Source: an uncultured Oscillospiraceae bacterium
GTDB lineage: Bacteria; Bacillota; Clostridia; Oscillospirales; Oscillospiraceae
Direction of reading: 5' to 3'
Assembly (NCBI GenBank): GCA_910585815.1
Contig: CAJUFJ010000031.1
Span: forward strand, 1 to 39,091
Length of the DNA stretch: 39,091 bases
The first letter of the stretch is position 1, and every line of letters begins with the position of its first letter. Positions 8,209 to 14,888 of this stretch are shown here, piece by piece. The notes beneath the pieces are model-generated. The model saw nothing but the letters and a program-made list of their open reading frames with translations. It was not told the origin of the DNA and ran no database searches. The position numbers and the translations under genes were made by a program.

Positions 8209-8520
8209 GTCCCCCGCAGGGCCGACTCCCCCTAACAGGGGGAGATGTCGGCAAAGCCGACAGAGGGGGCAGGCTCCTTTTCCCCGCAAGGGGGACGCCG
8301 CATCCGTAAGGCGGCAAAGCCGCCAACGGCTGCGCAGTGAAAGGAGCTGTCAGCCGCAGGCTGACTGAGGATTGTATTTTGCCGAAGGCAAAATGTATGA
8401 AATAATCCTAATCTTTGTTTACTTCGTATGTTTTGCTTCGCAAAACGCAATCCTCCGCCCCAGTGTGCCCACTGGGGCACCTCCTTTCAAAAGGAGGCTT
8501 TTGCGCCCTGCGTCTCGCAG
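8209..8520. repeat. Interspersed palindromic repeat, family A (composite copy)
   Basis: The gene-free stretch 8160-8605 is mostly this composite. It contains GTCCCCCGCAGGG, GGGGGAGATGTCGGCAAAGCCGACAGAGGGGG, CTGTCAGCCGCAGGCTGACTG, TTTTGCCGAAGGCAAAA, CCCCAGTGTGCCCACTGGGG and CTCCTTTCAAAAGGAG. The part at 8418-8455 is identical over 38 bp to 26660-26697 inside the mobile element. Confidence 0.75.
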
Positions 8521-8570
8521 CTACTTCTTTGACAAGCTGGGCCGCCTGGTGGGGCGGCTCTCAGGTAGTC

Positions 8571-8599
8571 AAAAAACCTCGCCGGCGGCGAGGTTTTTT
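8571..8599 (-). terminator. Terminator of the nadD-lcp-rsfS unit
   Basis: AAAAAACCTCGCC pairs with GGCGAGGTTTTTT around a 3-nt loop, 6 nt past the rsfS stop. Being symmetric it could act in both directions. Confidence 0.85.
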
Positions 8600-8605
8600 G
8601 CTTGC

Positions 8606-8962
8606 TTATTCACCCAGCACCTTGGCAACGTCAATCTCCTCGGCGTCGCTCCACAGGCGCTCCAGATCGTAGAACTTCCGGGCCTCGTCGGTGAAGACGT
8701 GGACCACCACTGCGGAGAAGTCCATCAGCAGCCAGGTGCCTCCCCGGTGGCCCTCGATGTGGTGGGCCCGCTCGCCGTTCTTCTCCGCCGCCTCCTCGCA
8801 GGCGTCGGACATGGCCTTTACCTGGGTGTTGGAGGTAGCGGTGCAGATGACGAAGTAGTCGGCCAGGGTGGTGACCCCCTCCGTCTTCAGCACCTTGATA
8901 TCGCCGCCCTTTTTGCTGTCCAGTGCTCTGGCCAGCAGGACCGCCAGTTCATAGGATTCCAT
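8606..8962 (-). CDS. rsfS: Ribosomal silencing factor RsfS
   Basis: Binds uL14 on the 50S subunit and blocks subunit joining when nutrients are scarce. The 118-aa protein has the family core: SKKGGDIKVLKTEGVTTLADYFVIC, then HHIEGHRGGTWLLMDFSAVVVHVF and the C-terminal YDLERLWSDA. The start at 8962 has GAGGAG 7 nt upstream; the longer frame to 9016 has no ribosome site. It is the last gene of rdgB-yhbY-nadD/yqeK-lcp-rsfS, an order close to the conserved Firmicutes yhbY-nadD-yqeK-rsfS cluster. Confidence 0.95.
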   Translation of the reverse strand: MESYELAVLLARALDSKKGGDIKVLKTEGVTTLADYFVICTATSNTQVKAMSDACEEAAEKNGERAHHIEGHRGGTWLLMDFSAVVVHVFTDEARKFYDLERLWSDAEEIDVAKVLGE

Positions 8963-9018
8963 TCCATTGCTCCTCTCATTTATTTTTGGCCCCCGCCCCG
9001 CGGGCGGGAGGCTCAAAT

Positions 9019-10560
9019 TTATGCCGCCGCCTGGGTTGTGTCCTCGATCTCCCCGCCCTGAATGTCCGGGGAGGGGTCGGGGAAGATGTCGCCGGGGTCG
9101 ATGGTTCCGATATCCCCGGGGCTGGTGGTGGTTCCGGGATCCGTGCCCGGGTTGGTCGAGGCGCCCGGGTCGGTGCTTGTGCCGGGGTCGGTGGCGCCGG
9201 GATTGGCGCTGCTTCCCGGGTCAGTGGTTGTGCCGGGATCAGTGGTGGTGCCGGGGTCGGTGGTGGCGTCGGGGTCCTCGTCGGGCTCGTCGGGTTCGTC
9301 GGGCTCCGCCGGCTTGGGGGCGGGGGGATTGGCCACCGCCGGGTCAGCCAAGGTGCCGTTGGTCACGCCGAAGCCGCCCCCACTCTTTTTATACATCAGC
9401 TGCAAATCGCTGGACTTGATCTCGTCCAGATAGGGGTTGATGCCGTCGTTGAGCAGTGCCAGCAGCTCCTTCTCCTGGACGCACACCAGCGATGCACCGC
9501 CATAGGACACCCCGTAGCAGGGCATGGGAACGAATTTCACCCCGTTTTCCACGTCCATGCCGATGGCCAGCTGGGCGAAGGCCAGAATATTGCCCACGGC
9601 GAGGTCGGTGTCCACGTTGTCCATAAAGATGTCCACCAGGGTGGGCAGCTTGAGCAGAATCTCCGGGGTGAGGCACTTTTTCAGCACGGCGGTGAGAAAG
9701 TCCCGCTGGATCTCGGTGCGGCCCACGTCGCCCAGGGAGTGGCTGCCGTCGTTGTTCTTCCGGAAGCGGATAACCTCCATGGCGTCCCGGCCGTCCAGCA
9801 CCCGCAGGCCCTTTTTCTGGTGGATGTGCAGGTCCTGATAGGGGTCGTCGTAGTTCATATCGAAGGGGACCTCGAACTCCACGCCGTCCACGGCGTCCAC
9901 CAGGCGGCCGATGGCCTCCCACTCCACCATGACGTAGAAGTCGGGGTAGATGCCGGTAAGGCGGCTGACCTCCTTCTTCAGAGCGGTCATGCCGTTTTCG
10001 ATGCGCTCCTTCTCGCTGAGCTTCTTATCGCCCCGGTTGCGGTTATAGACCACGTTCAGCCGCTTCTGGCCGCCGCTCTTACCTGAGGTGTTCACCATGG
10101 TGTCCCGCAGCAGGCTGATGGCGTTAATCTTCTTACCCTGGGTGTCGTAGGTGACCAGCATCATGGTGTCGGTCAGGCCGCTGGTGGTGTCCTTGCCCAC
10201 CAGCAGGAAGGTGTAGTAGCCCGGTTTCCGGCCGCTTTTGGCCACGTCGGGCAGCTCCGCCCCCTCGTAGGACACGTCCCCCGTCTGCCCCGGCTGGAGC
10301 TGGGAGGTGCTGCCCCCCGGGGTCAGGTTCATCCCCGGCGGGTCGGGCACCTCGGGCAGCTGAATCCAGGAGCGCAGGAACAGGGTGACGGCGATGATAA
10401 GAATGGACAGGATCACCAGCGCCTGGAACAGGCGGTAGCGCAGCTTTCCTTTCCGGTTCAGCCCGGCCACCCAGGCCCGGTGCTGCCGCCACCAGAGGAC
10501 CAGCGGGAAGGTATTGCCCGGGGCCTCCCGCCGGCCCCGATGGTTCTGATTTTCGCTCAT
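9019..10560 (-). CDS. LytR-CpsA-Psr (LCP) family protein with DPG-repeat tail
   Basis: LCP proteins transfer undecaprenyl-linked glycopolymers such as teichoic acid or capsule to peptidoglycan outside the membrane. The 513-aa protein has a basic cytosolic N-terminus, one transmembrane segment (LFQALVILSILIIAVTLFL, about residues 44-62), and an LCP domain with DTMMLVTYD, SLLRDTMV, NVVYNRNRG, VDAVDGVEFEVP and IRFRKNNDGSHSLGDVGRTEIQRDFL, including the conserved arginines. About the last 110 residues are low complexity: PDEPDEPDED followed by repeated TDPGTTTDPG-type units. The start at 10560 lies 4 nt from the nadD stop with AAGGGTG upstream, so the genes are co-transcribed. Confidence 0.93.
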   Translation of the reverse strand: MSENQNHRGRREAPGNTFPLVLWWRQHRAWVAGLNRKGKLRYRLFQALVILSILIIAVTLFLRSWIQLPEVPDPPGMNLTPGGSTSQLQPGQTGDVSYEGAELPDVAKSGRKPGYYTFLLVGKDTTSGLTDTMMLVTYDTQGKKINAISLLRDTMVNTSGKSGGQKRLNVVYNRNRGDKKLSEKERIENGMTALKKEVSRLTGIYPDFYVMVEWEAIGRLVDAVDGVEFEVPFDMNYDDPYQDLHIHQKKGLRVLDGRDAMEVIRFRKNNDGSHSLGDVGRTEIQRDFLTAVLKKCLTPEILLKLPTLVDIFMDNVDTDLAVGNILAFAQLAIGMDVENGVKFVPMPCYGVSYGGASLVCVQEKELLALLNDGINPYLDEIKSSDLQLMYKKSGGGFGVTNGTLADPAVANPPAPKPAEPDEPDEPDEDPDATTDPGTTTDPGTTTDPGSSANPGATDPGTSTDPGASTNPGTDPGTTTSPGDIGTIDPGDIFPDPSPDIQGGEIEDTTQAAA

Positions 10561-10564
10561 AGTA

Positions 10565-11776
10565 TCACCCTTCTGTTGTAACGCCGTGCTCCCGCAGCCA
10601 GGCCTGGGCCTGGAGGGTATTTTTGTGTACGGGCAGGTCCCGCTCCTTCATCTCCTGAACGGTGGTCTCCACCCCCAGGAGCAGAGCCCGGTCCAGATCG
10701 CTGTAGGCCAGCTCCCGCAGGCGCTCCACCCCGTCAAAGTCCCGGTTGGGCTCCATGTAGTCGGCCACGTACAAAATTTTTTCTAAGGTAGTCATATCCG
10801 CCTTGGCGGTGGTGTGCCAGAAAATGGCCTCATACACCTCATCAGGTTCTCCAAAAACATGGCGGGCCATGCACGCCCCCGACTTGGAGTGGAGCAGTTT
10901 GGGGGCGGTGCGCTCCAACTCGTCCAGAGGGACGCCGTACTGTTCACAGATGGCGATGTGCTCCTCCCCGGACAGATACTTGGTGCAGTCGTGGAGGATG
11001 CCCGCCCGGCGGGCCATGTCCTCGTCCGCCCCCCAGCGGCGGGCCAGACGGACCGCCTCCTCCTCGGTGCCCCGGATGTGCCGCACCCGCTTCTCCAGCA
11101 CCATGGAGTAGGAGCAGGCCCGCAGCTCGGGGATGTCCAGCCTCTTCAAATCGGCGCGGGTTCCGTAGAGGCCGTTCATCAGAATATACCCGTAAACTGA
11201 GGGGGGGAGGTACTCCGCCCCCTTCTCCTCCGCCAGCAGCTCCCGCAGGCGGGTGGAGGAGATGTCCACCAGGCCGGGCAGGGTGACGGTGGTAATCCTC
11301 GCGCCGGGGAAGGTCTTTTCCAGGTGTTCCCGCTGGGGGGCGAAGACCGATTCCCCGTCCTGCTCGGTGCGGCCGAAGGCACACACGCCGGCCAGCTCCA
11401 GGATGCGCTCCGGCTCGTGCCAGAGGTGGAGGGTGAGGAACATGTCCGTCCCCATGAGCAGCCACAGCTCCGCGCCGGGATACGCCTCTTTCAGCTGGGC
11501 CAGGGTGTCGGAGGTGTAGCTCTTGCCCGTCCGGTCCAGCTCCAGGCTGGACACCTCCACTTTCTCAGGCAGCAGCAGCGCGTCGGCCAGCTTGGCCGCC
11601 ATGGCCAGCCGACGCTCCGGCTCCGGGGTGCCCTCCGGCAGCTCCTTGTGGGGGGGGATGGCCGCCGGGATGATAAGCAGCTTATCCAGACCCAGCACGG
11701 CTACCGCTGTCCGGGCCGCCGCCAGATGCCCCAAGTGGGGCGGGTTGAATGTTCCGCCAAAAATACCGATTTTCAA
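10565..11776 (-). CDS. nadD: Nicotinate-nucleotide adenylyltransferase fused to YqeK-type HD hydrolase
   Basis: The first ~200 residues are NadD, which makes deamido-NAD from NaMN and ATP: GGTFNPPHLGH at 7-17 (nucleotidyltransferase HxGH), and DISSTRLRELL with the ISSTxxR motif. The second half is YqeK: RVRHIRGTEEEAVRLA, AGILHDCTKYLSG with the HD metal pair, HSKSGACMAR and YVADYMEPNRDF. YqeK proteins hydrolyse Ap4A. In most Firmicutes these are two adjacent genes; here they are one 403-aa chain. The start is TTG at 11776, with AGGCGGTG 6 nt upstream; no better start exists, and the upstream extension runs into a family A repeat. Confidence 0.93.
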   Translation of the reverse strand: MKIGIFGGTFNPPHLGHLAAARTAVAVLGLDKLLIIPAAIPPHKELPEGTPEPERRLAMAAKLADALLLPEKVEVSSLELDRTGKSYTSDTLAQLKEAYPGAELWLLMGTDMFLTLHLWHEPERILELAGVCAFGRTEQDGESVFAPQREHLEKTFPGARITTVTLPGLVDISSTRLRELLAEEKGAEYLPPSVYGYILMNGLYGTRADLKRLDIPELRACSYSMVLEKRVRHIRGTEEEAVRLARRWGADEDMARRAGILHDCTKYLSGEEHIAICEQYGVPLDELERTAPKLLHSKSGACMARHVFGEPDEVYEAIFWHTTAKADMTTLEKILYVADYMEPNRDFDGVERLRELAYSDLDRALLLGVETTVQEMKERDLPVHKNTLQAQAWLREHGVTTEG

Positions 11777-11805
11777 TGGAAACACCGCCTTTGCAGATTT
11801 TCTCC

Positions 11806-11952
11806 AAAGCCTTCCCCCTTCCAGGGGGAAGGTGGCATTTGCGAAGCAAATGACGGATGAGGGTGCCGGCGTTAGAAGTACTGCGTTCCCGCCCCGCCCC
11901 CTCATCAGTCAGCCTTCGGCTGACAGCTTCCCCCCTGAGGGTGGAAGCCTTT
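11806..11952. repeat. Interspersed palindromic repeat, family A
   Basis: AAAGCCTTCCCCCTTCCAGG and the closing GGTGGAAGCCTTT are complementary; inside are CATTTGCGAAGCAAATG, GACGGATGAGGGTG, CCCCCTCAT and CAGTCAGCCTTCGGCTGACAG. It fills the gap between yhbY and nadD. Confidence 0.75.
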
Positions 11953-11955
11953 TTC

Positions 11956-12282
11956 CTAAATCCGGGGCCGCTTCTTCTCCTGTACCAGCACAATCTTATC
12001 CTTTTTGTCCTTCTTATGGCTTGGACGATACAAAACAAATTTTGTTCCAATTACCTGGACAATTTCACTCCGGGTGAGGGGGGCCAGCTCCTCCGCCGCC
12101 TCCCGGGGGGAGAGGAGGGAGTTCTCCAAAACTCTGCCCTTGATGAGCTCCCGGGCCTCCAGGGCGTCGTTGGCCTGCTTCACCAAGTTGTCCCCAATGC
12201 CGTCCTTGCCCACGATCAGAATGGTGTCGATATTATTTGCCAGGCCCCGCAGCTGGGCCCGCTGTTTGCTTGTTAAATCCAT
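11956..12282 (-). CDS. yhbY: YhbY-type CRM-domain RNA-binding protein
   Basis: A 108-aa CRM-domain protein of the kind bound to 50S assembly precursors. It begins LTSKQRAQLRGLANN, contains the conserved loop VGKDGIGDNLV (usual GxxGxT-like GKxGlt region), ARELIKGRVLEN and EIVQVIGTKFVLYRPS, and ends with a lysine-rich tail. GAGG lies upstream of the ATG at 12282. It is located between rdgB and nadD, the conserved neighbourhood for this family. Confidence 0.93.
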   Translation of the reverse strand: MDLTSKQRAQLRGLANNIDTILIVGKDGIGDNLVKQANDALEARELIKGRVLENSLLSPREAAEELAPLTRSEIVQVIGTKFVLYRPSHKKDKKDKIVLVQEKKRPRI

Positions 12283-12308
12283 ATTTTATCCTCGTTTTCG
12301 GCAATTTC

Positions 12309-12382
12309 TGTAGGGGCGCACATTGTGCGCCCGTTGAAAGAGATGTGCAAACCCGGCGGGCGCACAATGTGCGCCCCTACAT
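12309..12382. repeat. Interspersed inverted repeat, family B
   Basis: Left arm TGTAGGGGCGCACATTGTGC and right arm GCACAATGTGCGCCCCTACA are near-perfect inverted copies about 30 nt apart. The right arm abuts the rdgB stop codon, so it may also serve as a terminator. Confidence 0.8.
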
Positions 12383-12970
12383 TCACCTCAAATACTCCTC
12401 CAGCTTCACTTTGAAGGCCTCCAGCGCCTTGCCCCGGTGGGAGATGGCGTTTTTCTCCTCGGCGGTGAGCTGGGCGAAGGTCTTTTTCAGCTCCGGGACG
12501 AAAAACACCGGGTCGTAGCCGAAGCCGCCCTCCCCCATGGGAGCGTAGGCGATGGTGCCGGGGCACTCCCCCCGGGCGGACAGTACGTCGCCGTTGGGGA
12601 AGCAGCAGGTGATCACGCTGACAAATTTCGCCGCACGGGTCATCTGACCCCGCATGTTCTCCAGCAGCATCCGATAGCGGTCCTCGTCGCTCAAATCCTC
12701 GCCGCCGTACCGGGCGGAGTACACTCCCGGGGCTCCGTTGAGGCAGTCCACGCACAGGCCCGAGTCGTCAGCGATGGCGGGCAGGCCGCTGGCCTCCATC
12801 ACCGCCTTGGCCTTGAGCAGGGAGTTTTCCTCAAAGGTGGTTCCCGTCTCCTCCACCTCCAGGTCCACCCCGGCCTCCGCCTCGGAGCAGACCTCAATCC
12901 CCAGATGGGACAGAATGTCGTTCATCTCCACCAGCTTCTTCTGGTTCTTGCTCGCCAGTACCAGCTTCAT
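12383..12970 (-). CDS. rdgB: XTP/dITP diphosphatase (RdgB/HAM1 family)
   Basis: Hydrolyses non-canonical purine triphosphates (XTP, dITP, ITP) to monophosphates, keeping them out of DNA and RNA. The 195-aa protein begins MKLVLASKNQKKLVEM, with the family's substrate-binding (S/T)xNxxK motif as SKNQKK, followed by ETGTTFEENSLLKAKA, the metal/catalytic ADDSGLCVDCLNGAPGVYSAR, GEGGFGYDPVF and SHRGKAL. It is full length. A minus-strand promoter lies just upstream and the yhbY gene follows. Confidence 0.96.
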   Translation of the reverse strand: MKLVLASKNQKKLVEMNDILSHLGIEVCSEAEAGVDLEVEETGTTFEENSLLKAKAVMEASGLPAIADDSGLCVDCLNGAPGVYSARYGGEDLSDEDRYRMLLENMRGQMTRAAKFVSVITCCFPNGDVLSARGECPGTIAYAPMGEGGFGYDPVFFVPELKKTFAQLTAEEKNAISHRGKALEAFKVKLEEYLR

Positions 12971-12985
12971 ACAGGCTTCCCCCTT

Positions 12986-13013
12986 ATTCTACCATATTTT
13001 CTCTTTCTGTCTA
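12986..13013 (-). promoter_or_regulatory. Putative promoter of rdgB
   Basis: TAGACA (13013-13008), 16-bp spacer, TAGAAT (12991-12986), each one base from consensus, 16 bp before the rdgB start. Confidence 0.65.
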
Positions 13014-13047
13014 TTGATATTGTGTTAAATTTTTGGATTTGTGCATA

Positions 13048-13183
13048 GGCTCCCTCTCTGAGGGAGCTGTCAGCCCGAAAGGGCTGACTGAGGGAGTTCG
13101 TTCTTGAGACACATTCCTCTTGGACGGACTCCCTCCGTCACGGGCTCCGCCCGTGCCACCTCCCTCAAAGAGGGAGGCTTTTT
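13048..13183. repeat. Interspersed palindromic repeat, family A
   Basis: GGCTCCCTCTCTGAGGGAGC, CTGTCAGCCCGAAAGGGCTGAC, GTCACGGGCTCCGCCCGTG and CCTCCCTCAAAGAGGGAGGC follow one another, with CTGAGGGAGT and GACTCCCTC as inner arms. The last hairpin plus TTTTT abuts the ftsY stop, and it may act as terminator for ftsY when read on the minus strand. Confidence 0.7.
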
Positions 13184-14051
13184 AAATCAGCGCCTGGGCA
13201 AATTCCTGGGCATCGAAGGGCTTCAAATCGTCGATGCCCTCGCCCACGCCGGCGTATTTCACGGGGACACCCAGCTCCTTGGCGATGGCGATGGCGATGC
13301 CGCCCTTGGCAGTGCCGTCCAGCTTGGTGAGGACGATGCCGGTGATACCCGCCGCCTCCTTAAACTGCTTGGCCTGGATCAGGCCGTTCTGGCCGGTGGT
13401 GGCGTCCAGAACGAGGAGGGTCTCACGGGCGCAGCCGGGCAGTTCCCGGTCGATTACCCGGGAAATTTTGTTCAGCTCGTTCATGAGATTCTGCTTGTTG
13501 TGGAGCCGGCCGGCGGTGTCCACCAGGACCACGTCGGAATTGCGGGCTTTGGCGGCGGACATGGAGTCGAAGACCACGGCGGCGGGGTCGGCCCCCTCCT
13601 GCTGCTTGATGATGTCCACCCCCGCCCGGTCGGCCCAGATGGTGAGCTGGTCGGCGGCGGCGGCCCGGAAGGTGTCGGCGGCGCAGAACAGGACCTTCTT
13701 CCGCTGGTCCCGGAGCTGGTGGCCGATTTTGCCGATGGTGGTGGTCTTGCCCACGCCGTTCACCCCGATGAACAGCACCACGGCGGGTTTGGTGGACAGG
13801 TTCAGGGACAGCTCCCCGGCGCTGAGGACGTCGGCAATCACCCGGACCATCACCTCCCGGGCCCCCTCCACCGTCTTGACCCCCTCCGAACGTACCCGGC
13901 GGCGCAGCTCCTCCACCAGCTCCAGGGTCACGTCCATGCCGGTGTCGGCCAGAATCAGGGACTCCTCCAGCTCGTCATAGAAGTCGTCGGTGAGCTCCGA
14001 GCCGAAGCCGGCGAAAATGTTGATTTTTTTCAGCTTGTCAAAAAAGCCCAT
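13182..14051 (-). CDS. ftsY: Signal recognition particle receptor FtsY
   Basis: The SRP-receptor GTPase that delivers nascent membrane proteins to the Sec translocon. The 289-aa protein comprises only the NG domains: a four-helix N domain, G1 GVNGVGKTTT at 96-105, DTFRAAAADQL, G3 DTAGRLHNK, and G4 TKLDGTAKGG. The acidic N-terminal A domain of enterobacterial FtsY is absent, as usual in Firmicutes. The start at 14051 encodes MGFFDKLKK, the typical membrane-contacting opening. It lies downstream of smc and two small zinc-ribbon genes; smc-ftsY adjacency is conserved in Firmicutes. Confidence 0.97.
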   Translation of the reverse strand: MGFFDKLKKINIFAGFGSELTDDFYDELEESLILADTGMDVTLELVEELRRRVRSEGVKTVEGAREVMVRVIADVLSAGELSLNLSTKPAVVLFIGVNGVGKTTTIGKIGHQLRDQRKKVLFCAADTFRAAAADQLTIWADRAGVDIIKQQEGADPAAVVFDSMSAAKARNSDVVLVDTAGRLHNKQNLMNELNKISRVIDRELPGCARETLLVLDATTGQNGLIQAKQFKEAAGITGIVLTKLDGTAKGGIAIAIAKELGVPVKYAGVGEGIDDLKPFDAQEFAQALI

Positions 14052-14066
14052 GGTTTGCTCCCTCTC

Positions 14067-14372
14067 TTACCAGTTCTCATTTTTCGCCCCGCATCGGGGG
14101 CACTTGGGGTAGTCCATCTCGTACAGGGTCCCGCAGCCGGGGCAGCGGGTCTGGGCAATGCTCCCCGGCTCCTCCCCAGCATCGTCGAAGAAGTCCCCCC
14201 GGAAAAATTCCAGCTTTCCGCACTTGGGACAGGTAAAGATCGCCGTCTCCAGCGCCCCGGCCAGCAAATTGCCCAGGTCGCCCAGCAGCCAGCCGGTCTG
14301 GCCTAGCTGTATCTTTTCCCGTGCGACAAATTCCATCTCCACGCCGCAGCGCAGACACTTCAATTTATCCAC
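14067..14372 (-). CDS. Small zinc-ribbon protein
   Basis: A 101-aa protein with four CxxC knuckles (CLRC, CPKC, CPGC, CPRC), enough for two zinc ribbons, separated by a short hydrophobic segment GWLLGDLGNLLAGALETAIF. The function is unknown; nucleic-acid or protein binding are the usual roles of such ribbons. The start is GTG at 14372, overlapping the TAG stop of the upstream gene by one base, with AAGGTGG 5 nt before it, so it is translationally coupled to that gene. It lies 15 nt from ftsY. Confidence 0.75.
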   Translation of the reverse strand: MDKLKCLRCGVEMEFVAREKIQLGQTGWLLGDLGNLLAGALETAIFTCPKCGKLEFFRGDFFDDAGEEPGSIAQTRCPGCGTLYEMDYPKCPRCGAKNENW

Positions 14373-14647
14373 TATTCCACCTTCTTCCCACAGTATGGGC
14401 AGAACTGCCCCCATTGGAAGCTGTCCGGCAGCTCTTTGCCACAGTGGACGCAGAAGCTGGGGGCCTCCGTATCTCCGCCGGAGGGCACGCTCTGGCTGCT
14501 CTGGACGCTCTGCACACCCCCGACCGGCTGCTTGGGGATGGCCTGATCCAATCCCCAGAAGATAAGCTTGATGCTGATGAACAGCACCACAATCAGCACA
14601 ATGCCGCCAAGGATTACTTTCCAGTCGCCTGTTTTTTTCTCGTTCAC
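14372..14647 (-). CDS. Small membrane protein with C-terminal zinc ribbon
   Basis: A 91-aa protein: a short charged N-terminus (VNEKKTGDW), one transmembrane segment (KVILGGIVLIVVLFISIKLIF), a Ser/Gln-rich linker, and a zinc ribbon CVHCG...CPYCGKK. The start is GTG at 14647 with GGAGG 7 nt upstream; the open frame continues upstream into a family A repeat without a ribosome site. It forms a coupled pair with the next zinc-ribbon gene, between smc and ftsY. I do not recognise a family with known function. Confidence 0.72.
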   Translation of the reverse strand: MNEKKTGDWKVILGGIVLIVVLFISIKLIFWGLDQAIPKQPVGGVQSVQSSQSVPSGGDTEAPSFCVHCGKELPDSFQWGQFCPYCGKKVE

Positions 14648-14668
14648 GGTTTTTCCTCCAAACTCTCC

Positions 14669-14888
14669 CGTCCCCCGCAGGGCCAAAAGCCTCCTTTGGA
14701 AAGGAGGTGGCTGGCCGAAGGCCAGACGGAGGATTGCATTTTGCGCAGCAAAATATATGAAATAAACAAGGTTTTGCAGACCTATGCTTGCTTTGCACAT
14801 TTCGCCTGCTGCGAAATACAATCCTCAGTCAGCCTGCGGCTGACAGCCCCTTTCCAAAGGGGCCTTTTTCGCTGCGGCGGGACGGGGG
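14669..14888. repeat. Interspersed palindromic repeat, family A (with GGGACGGGGG ends)
   Basis: Outer ends CCCGTCCCCCGCAG and CTGCGGCGGGACGGGGG are near-inverse. Inside are AAAGCCTCCTTTGGAAAGGAG, TGGCCGAAGGCCA, TTTTGCGCAGCAAAA, CAGTCAGCCTGCGGCTGACAG and CCCCTTTCCAAAGGGG. It fills the space between smc and the zinc-ribbon pair and could terminate smc transcription. Confidence 0.75.

Noticed and set aside
9060..9330. Tandem repeats that could suggest a CRISPR array
   Set aside because: They are in frame, encode DPG-Thr repeats of the LCP tail, and have no unique spacers. No CRISPR array or cas gene was found in the window.
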